From JADMJV01 sp964649085 (lineage in GTDB: Bacteria; Vulcanimicrobiota; Xenobia; Xenobiales; JADMJV01), in contig CAZYPN010000013.1 in NCBI GenBank assembly GCA_964649085.1, positions 62,001 through 126,000 on the forward strand: a stretch of 64,000 nucleotides of DNA, written 5' to 3'. The notes beneath the pieces were generated by a model. It was given only the letters and a program-made list of their open reading frames with translations, was not told the DNA's origin and made no database searches. Within the stretch, counting starts at the first letter, position 1; every line of letters starts with the position of its first letter. Shown one piece after another: positions 59,624-64,000 of this stretch. Both the position numbers and the translations under genes were made by a program.

Positions 59624-61078
59624 TCAGGCGTTATAGGTTCCGGCCGTTACCTGCCCGCCGGTGCCCGTCCAGTTGGTGTGGAAAAACTGGCCGCGGGGTC
59701 GGTCCAGCCGCTCGTAGGTGTGGGCGCCGAAGTAGTCGCGCTGAGCCTGCAACAGGTTGGCCGGCAGTCGTCCGCGCCGAAAGCCGTCGAAGAAGGCCAG
59801 CGCCGAAGCCATCGCCGGCACGGCGATACCCATCTCTACGGCCCGGGCCACCACCCGACGCCAACTGGCCTGAGCCGCTTTCATTTCCTCCCGGAAGTAG
59901 GGGTCGAGCAGCAGGTTGGTCAGCTCGGGGTTGGTGTCGTAGGCTTCTTTGATTTTCCCTAAGAAGGCCGAACGGATGATGCAGCCCTCGCGCCACATCA
60001 GAGCGATGCCTCCGTAGTTGAGCTTCCAGTTCAGTTCTTTCTCGGTAGCTCGGAACATCATGTAACCCTGGGCATAGGACACTACTTTGGAGGCGAAAAG
60101 CGCCTGCTCGAGGTCGGCCACAAAGGCGGCGGCATCGCCCCGATAGGGCTCCACCTCGCCTCCCAAAAAGCCGCTGGCCTCCACTCGCTCTTCCTTGCGG
60201 GCCGACAACGAACGGGAAAATACGGCCTCGCTGATCAACGTGAGCGGAGTGCCCAGGTCCATCGCCGCCAGCACGGTCCATTTGCCGGTGCCTTTCTGGC
60301 CGGCGGCGTCGAGAATTTTGTCCACCAGGGGCAAACCATCCTCATCGCGGAAGGCCAGGATGTCGCCCGTGATTTCCACCAGAAAAGAGCTCAGCTTCCC
60401 TTGATTCCAGCGGCGAAACACCTGGCTGATTTCCTCGGCCGACATGCCCAGGCCGTGGCGCATCAGGTCGTAGGACTCGCAAATGAGCTGCATATCTCCA
60501 TACTCGATGCCGTTGTGAACCATCTTCACGAAGTGCCCGGCACCCCCGGGGCCGACCCAGTCGCAACAGGGGCTACCATCGGGAACCTTGGCCGCAATGG
60601 CCTGAAAGATATCCTTGACGTGCGGCCAGGCGGCCTCATCGCCGCCCGGCATAATGGAGGGCCCGCGGCGGGCGCCCTCCTCGCCCCCCGAGACACCAGC
60701 CCCCAAAAAGTGAAGGCCCTTTTCCCGCAGCTGCTCCATTCGACGCTGGCTGTCCGGGTAGTGGGAATTGCCTCCGTCGATAATGATATCCCCGGGTTCG
60801 AGCAGCGGAACGAGCTGATCGATGACCCCGTCGACGGGGCGACCGGCCTGAACCATGAGCATCAACCGGCGGGGTCGCTTGAGCAACCCCACCAACTCTT
60901 CCAATGTGTGGGCTCCGACGACTTTGGTGCCTTTCGCCTCGCGGCCCAGAAACTCATCGACCTTGGCGGTGGTGCGATTGTAGACGGCGACGGTGAAACC
61001 GTGATCGTCCATATTCAACACCAGATTCTGACCCATCACGGCCAGTCCAATCACTGCGATATCCGCTACTGCTGCCAC
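59624..61078 (-). CDS. gnd: 6-phosphogluconate dehydrogenase (decarboxylating)
   Basis: 484 residues from GTG 61078, with AGGAGG seven bases upstream. Oxidises 6-phosphogluconate to ribulose 5-phosphate and makes NADPH. Visible: IAVIGLAVMGQNLVLNM (NADP fold, GLAVMG form), VYNRT, GGNSHYPDSQRR, VSGGEEGARRGPSIMPGG, GHFVKMVHNGIEY with the catalytic Lys and the substrate His-Asn, and a C-terminal KGTGKWT and REGCIIRS. Length 484 is that of the long dimeric form (E. coli 468). It is in one operon with metG upstream and a secreted protein downstream, not with zwf or pgl. Confidence 0.97.
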   Translation of the reverse strand: MAAVADIAVIGLAVMGQNLVLNMDDHGFTVAVYNRTTAKVDEFLGREAKGTKVVGAHTLEELVGLLKRPRRLMLMVQAGRPVDGVIDQLVPLLEPGDIIIDGGNSHYPDSQRRMEQLREKGLHFLGAGVSGGEEGARRGPSIMPGGDEAAWPHVKDIFQAIAAKVPDGSPCCDWVGPGGAGHFVKMVHNGIEYGDMQLICESYDLMRHGLGMSAEEISQVFRRWNQGKLSSFLVEITGDILAFRDEDGLPLVDKILDAAGQKGTGKWTVLAAMDLGTPLTLISEAVFSRSLSARKEERVEASGFLGGEVEPYRGDAAAFVADLEQALFASKVVSYAQGYMMFRATEKELNWKLNYGGIALMWREGCIIRSAFLGKIKEAYDTNPELTNLLLDPYFREEMKAAQASWRRVVARAVEMGIAVPAMASALAFFDGFRRGRLPANLLQAQRDYFGAHTYERLDRPRGQFFHTNWTGTGGQVTAGTYNA

Positions 61079-61090
61079 CGTTCGTTCCTC

Positions 61091-61405
61091 CTAAAAGTCC
61101 AGGTCGTTGAGAAAGTCCTGCATTTCCCCAAGCGCGTGGTGATCGCCTACTTGTTCCGCAATCTCAATACCGCGCTCGATCCATGATTGAGCCTCGTCCA
61201 CCCTGGACAGCTCGGCCAGCAAGCGCCCCAGTTGGAAATAGGCCGGCACGTAGCGCGAATCATAGCTCAGGATGGTCTGAAAGTGCTGCAAGGCAACTTC
61301 CGGTTGTTGCTGCCACAACTCGAGGCCCAGAGCAAATCGCGAAAAGGTATCCTGGGGCTCAACCTCGAGCAGTTGAGCCAGAATCCGAGCGCGCTCGTCG
61401 TTCAC
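61091..61405 (-). CDS. Small TPR-like protein
   Basis: 104 residues from GTG 61405, which overlaps the previous stop (GTGA). Two to three TPR units: FSRFALGLELWQQQPEVALQHF, YVPAYFQLGRLLAELSRVDEA and IEIAEQVGDHHALGEMQDFL. A small scaffold of unknown partner, in the metG-gnd operon. The following gnd gene begins 12 bases after its stop. Confidence 0.8.
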   Translation of the reverse strand: MNDERARILAQLLEVEPQDTFSRFALGLELWQQQPEVALQHFQTILSYDSRYVPAYFQLGRLLAELSRVDEAQSWIERGIEIAEQVGDHHALGEMQDFLNDLDF

Positions 61406-61797
61406 GGCGAGCGCACCAGTTCTACGTACATCAGCGAGCCCGAATCGTCGTAAGACTGATAGTGCAACACGTTCTCATCCGGGTCCCACATCAGCATGCA
61501 GGGCAGCTTTCCGCTGGGCTCTTTCTCGATCCACTCGTCCTCAGAGGCGGCCACAAAGACCCGAGTTCCATCCAACATGAGGTCCGAACCGCGCCGCTCC
61601 ACCGAAAACTCCAACGTTCCCTCGGCCGCCTCCCAGCGCCCCTCGGGGCCCCTTGAGTTGTTCTGGCTGCTTACCTCTACCTTCACCTCGGGCACCGGGG
61701 GCGCATTGCGGTGTGCCAATTCGAGGATGTGGTGAGTGCGAAACCCGGCCCAGGCGAAAAACGCGCAATAGCTCAGCCCCAGAAACACGGCCTTCAT
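61402..61797 (-). CDS. Membrane-anchored protein of unknown function
   Basis: 131 residues from ATG 61797, overlapping the metG stop (ATGA). One N-terminal helix (AVFLGLSYCAFFAWAGF) anchors a mostly beta-rich domain (LEFSVERRGSDLMLDGTRVF, LPCMLMWDPDENVLHYQSYD). No family found. Its coupling to metG may only reflect the compact operon. Confidence 0.7.
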   Translation of the reverse strand: MKAVFLGLSYCAFFAWAGFRTHHILELAHRNAPPVPEVKVEVSSQNNSRGPEGRWEAAEGTLEFSVERRGSDLMLDGTRVFVAASEDEWIEKEPSGKLPCMLMWDPDENVLHYQSYDDSGSLMYVELVRSP

Positions 61798-63764
61798 CCC
61801 AGGCGAACCCCAGGGGCCAGTTCGCCTTCAGGGGTGATGAGCCGCAGCACCGTGCCGTCTCCAGCCGCCAGGATCATGCCCTCGCTGACGATACCGAAGA
61901 TTTTCCGGGGTTTCAAATTATCCACGATGCAAATGGTTTTGCCGACCATCTGCTCGGGCTGAAAGTGGGCCCGAATACCGCTGACAATCGTGCGGTCCTG
62001 ACGCTGACCGTCGTCAACGGTAAGGCGGATCAGCTTGTCTGCCCCCTCGACGGCCACCGCCTGCAGCACCTTCACCGTGATCAGTTTGACTTTGGCGAAG
62101 TCGTCATACTCGATGGCCCCAGACGGCTGGGGCTCCGGCTTGGCCGGGGCCTTTTCCGCCCGAGCTGGCGCCTCATTTCCCGTCCGTTCTACCTTTTCGC
62201 CGGTCAATGCTTCCTTGCGCACGATAAACTCTTCCTCCAGGTTCTCTAAATCCAGTTTGGGAAACACAATTTGCGGCTTCTGCAGCAGCCCGCCGGTGGG
62301 ATGCGCTTGCTGGGCCTGGGCAAAGGCCATCTCGCTGGCCCGACCCTCCAGCCCCAGCTGTTGCCAGTAGCGGTCGCAGGCGCCGGGCATCACCGGAGAG
62401 AGCAGGATGAGGGCGCTGCGAATGCAGCGGAACAGCAGAGCAAAAGCCTGTTGCAGGCGCGGCGTTTCTTCGGGCTTTTTGGCCATTTCCCAGGGCTTGC
62501 TCTCGTCGATGAAGCGGTTGAGGCCGCGCACCAACTCCCAGGCGCTTTCCAGCGCCTCGCGGAAGCGCAGGCCCTCGAGGTGCTGCACCACCTCTTCGCA
62601 CACCCGAGAACGCAGCTGCTCCAACTCGACAAACTCGCTGCCGGCGTACTCGGGCACCTGGCCTCCCACAAAGCGCCCGCCCATGGTCAGGGCGCGGTGC
62701 AGCAGGTTGCCAAAGTCGTTGGCCAGATCGTAGTTGTAGCGCTCGGCCAGGCCGCGCACGGTAAAGTTGCCGTCGTGCCCCAGGGGCACTTCGCGCAACA
62801 GGAAATAGCGCACGCCGTCGGCGCCCACCAGGGCCACCGCGTCCTGGGGGTGGAAGACGTTGCCCTTGGACTTGCTCATCTTGGTGCCGTCGAAGTTCCA
62901 ATAACCGTGCACCAGCACCTGACGGGGGGTGGGCACGCCGGCCGAGTGCAGCATGGCCGGCCAGATGACGGTGTGAAACCAGGGGATGTCTTTGGCCATG
63001 ATATGCAGGTCGCAGGGCCAGAACGAGGGCGCCTCGGGGTTGTCCAATTGGTAACCGCTGCCCGTCAGGTAGGTGAGCAAGGCGTCGACCCACACGTAAA
63101 ACACGTGCTGGTTGTCCCAAGGCAATGGAATGCCCCAACTGGTCGAGGAGCGGCTTATGCACAGGTCGCGCAGCCCCTCGCGGATGCGCTGCAGCATTTC
63201 GTTGCGACGAAACCCGGGGATGATGGCCTGAGGGTTGGCCTCGTGCCACTGCATGAGCCAGTCCTGGTGGCGACTGAGCCGGAACCAGTAGGCTTCCTCG
63301 GTCAGGTACTTGAGATGGGGATGCTCTTCGGGTTTTTCGGGCAGGGCTGACTCGTCGACAAAACAGTTGTCGGTGGTGTGATACCAGCCCGAATACTCGG
63401 CCTTGTAAATGTCTCCGTTGTCGAAAATGCGTTGAAAAAAGCTCTGCACTACCTGGCGATGTTCGGGGCTGGAGGTGCGATAGAACTTGTAGTTGTCGAT
63501 GTCCAGCAGCTTCCAGGCGGCCTCGAAGTGGGGAATGAAGCGACGGCAGAACTCCTCGGGATGCAGGCCTTCGGCGGCGGCCTTGTCGGCGATATTCTGG
63601 CTGTGCTCGTCGCTGCCGGTCACCAACAGCGCCTCGTAGCCCAGCTTGCGCTTGCTGCGGGCCAGAGTGTCGGCCAACACGGTGGTATAGGCCGTGCCCA
63701 TATGGGGCGGGGCGTTGACGTAATAGATCGGGGTGGTCACGTAGAATTTGGGCTTTTCACTCAT
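61794..63764 (-). CDS. metG: Methionyl-tRNA synthetase
   Basis: 656 residues. Charges initiator and elongator tRNA-Met. The class I signature appears as NAPPHMGTAYTT (HMGT in place of HIGH), KMSKS as GTKMSKSKGN (~303). The four-Cys zinc knuckle is absent, as in Bacillus- and Thermus-type enzymes. A linker rich in Ala, Lys and Pro leads to a C-terminal tRNA-binding (EMAP-II/Trbp111) domain (FAKVKLITVKVLQAVAVEGA...GIVSEGMILAAGD), giving the usual dimeric length. GAAGGG seven bases upstream supports ATG 63764. First gene of an operon with the two small proteins, gnd and the secreted protein. Confidence 0.97.
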   Translation of the reverse strand: MSEKPKFYVTTPIYYVNAPPHMGTAYTTVLADTLARSKRKLGYEALLVTGSDEHSQNIADKAAAEGLHPEEFCRRFIPHFEAAWKLLDIDNYKFYRTSSPEHRQVVQSFFQRIFDNGDIYKAEYSGWYHTTDNCFVDESALPEKPEEHPHLKYLTEEAYWFRLSRHQDWLMQWHEANPQAIIPGFRRNEMLQRIREGLRDLCISRSSTSWGIPLPWDNQHVFYVWVDALLTYLTGSGYQLDNPEAPSFWPCDLHIMAKDIPWFHTVIWPAMLHSAGVPTPRQVLVHGYWNFDGTKMSKSKGNVFHPQDAVALVGADGVRYFLLREVPLGHDGNFTVRGLAERYNYDLANDFGNLLHRALTMGGRFVGGQVPEYAGSEFVELEQLRSRVCEEVVQHLEGLRFREALESAWELVRGLNRFIDESKPWEMAKKPEETPRLQQAFALLFRCIRSALILLSPVMPGACDRYWQQLGLEGRASEMAFAQAQQAHPTGGLLQKPQIVFPKLDLENLEEEFIVRKEALTGEKVERTGNEAPARAEKAPAKPEPQPSGAIEYDDFAKVKLITVKVLQAVAVEGADKLIRLTVDDGQRQDRTIVSGIRAHFQPEQMVGKTICIVDNLKPRKIFGIVSEGMILAAGDGTVLRLITPEGELAPGVRLG

Positions 63765-63898
63765 GGGCGCGCCCTTCGGTCCGTGCGTTCATCCTCCTGG
63801 GGCCGGTTGCACGACCATGTGTTCGAAAGGGGTTCCCCGCTGGCATCCGAACCACGAGCAAGTTTAGTGAATTATTTTCAACGAAGGCGGTTCTGGCC

Positions 63899-64000
63899 AT
63901 GAAACTACGCATTGGTGTGATTTTCGGGGGACGCTCGGGCGAACACGAAGTTTCGGTGATGTCGGCGCGCTCCATCCTGAAGGGGCTCGACCCGAACAAG
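63899..64000 (+). CDS. ddl: D-alanine--D-alanine ligase, N-terminal fragment
   Basis: 34 codons to the window edge, from ATG 63899. The sequence KLRIGVIFGGRSGEHEVSVMS is the conserved start of Ddl (GGxSxEHxVS), which joins two D-Ala for peptidoglycan. The ribosome site is weak (AAGGCGG). Divergent from metG across 134 bases (63765-63898), with an AT-rich stretch near 63862-63882 that may hold promoters for both genes. Confidence 0.92.
   Translation, partial: MKLRIGVIFGGRSGEHEVSVMSARSILKGLDPNK

Noticed and set aside
63752..63790. Short leader peptide (11 codons) ahead of metG, ending inside its start codon
   Set aside because: The AGGAGG touches its ATG directly, which is too close to serve it. 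No Met-rich or attenuator-like content is visible.
1..64000. CRISPR array, insertion sequence, integrase, prophage or rRNA
   Set aside because: No regularly spaced short repeats, transposase or integrase motifs, or rRNA segments were found. The only repeat array is the 168-bp coding repeat.

Overview
The window is GC-rich bacterial chromosome, densely packed and coded on both strands, with no phage, transposon, integrase or CRISPR signature. Housekeeping genes (ileS, metG, gnd, adk, the start of ddl, two tRNA-Gln) mark it as core chromosome. The isoleucyl-tRNA synthetase is of the Thermus-like, eukaryote-like type. Large signalling proteins (Ser/Thr kinase-AAA-TPR, tandem FHA, HD-GYP with receivers, a coiled-coil GGDEF-EAL protein) sit beside many small unrecognised proteins. 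This suits a deep-branching, environmental bacterium (an Armatimonadota- or Vulcanimicrobiota/Xenobia-like lineage is a guess only); the sequence alone does not fix the phylum.

Layout. 1-3875 (minus): sugar transferase, aminotransferase and membrane 4,6-dehydratase, a PglC/PglE/PglF-like set for a diamino-sugar glycan, followed by a cut-off anchored protein. 4047-12078: C39-like peptidase, the nuclease MrfB coupled to a zinc-ribbon protein, a TPR protein, a UPF0489-TPR fusion coupled to a GNAT, a Gly/Cys/Gln-rich small protein and an unknown protein. 12168-20208: HD-GYP hybrid regulator, MFS-spermidine-synthase fusion, Ada, a small helical protein, MepA-like endopeptidase, adk. 20415-31710: small membrane protein, kinase-AAA-TPR, the helicase MrfA, then a run of translationally coupled genes (FHA, phosphopantetheinyl transferase, two GT2, ACT protein), and two small proteins. 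31707-38572: secreted proteins, a cupredoxin, a histidine-kinase-like protein without a recognisable phospho-acceptor His, a transporter-HEAT-CNB protein, and a His-rich metalloprotease. 38598-47232: propeller protein, ileS, and a large PAS-coiled coil-GGDEF-EAL protein broken by a 100-N assembly gap. 47293-50508: phosphoesterase, ROK-like kinase, unknowns and a ribbon-helix-helix regulator with a palindromic operator. 50543-58287: a glycan locus (methyltransferase, two paralogous glycosyltransferases, epimerase, asparagine synthase, Wzt/Wzm ABC exporter). 58352-58587: a complete tRNA-Gln operon with promoter and terminator. 58598-63764: gnd and metG operon with small proteins. 63899-64000: start of ddl, divergent from metG.

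How it works together. Two separate envelope-glycan loci, a GT2 pair, MepA and Ddl point to investment in the cell surface. MrfA and MrfB, partners in B. subtilis DNA repair, are both present but about 18.5 kb apart, and Ada adds alkylation repair. Same-strand genes are repeatedly joined by NTGA or TGATG stop/start overlaps, and seven of nine convergent gene pairs overlap at their 3' ends, leaving no room for ordinary terminators. There is no gene-free stretch longer than 300 bases.
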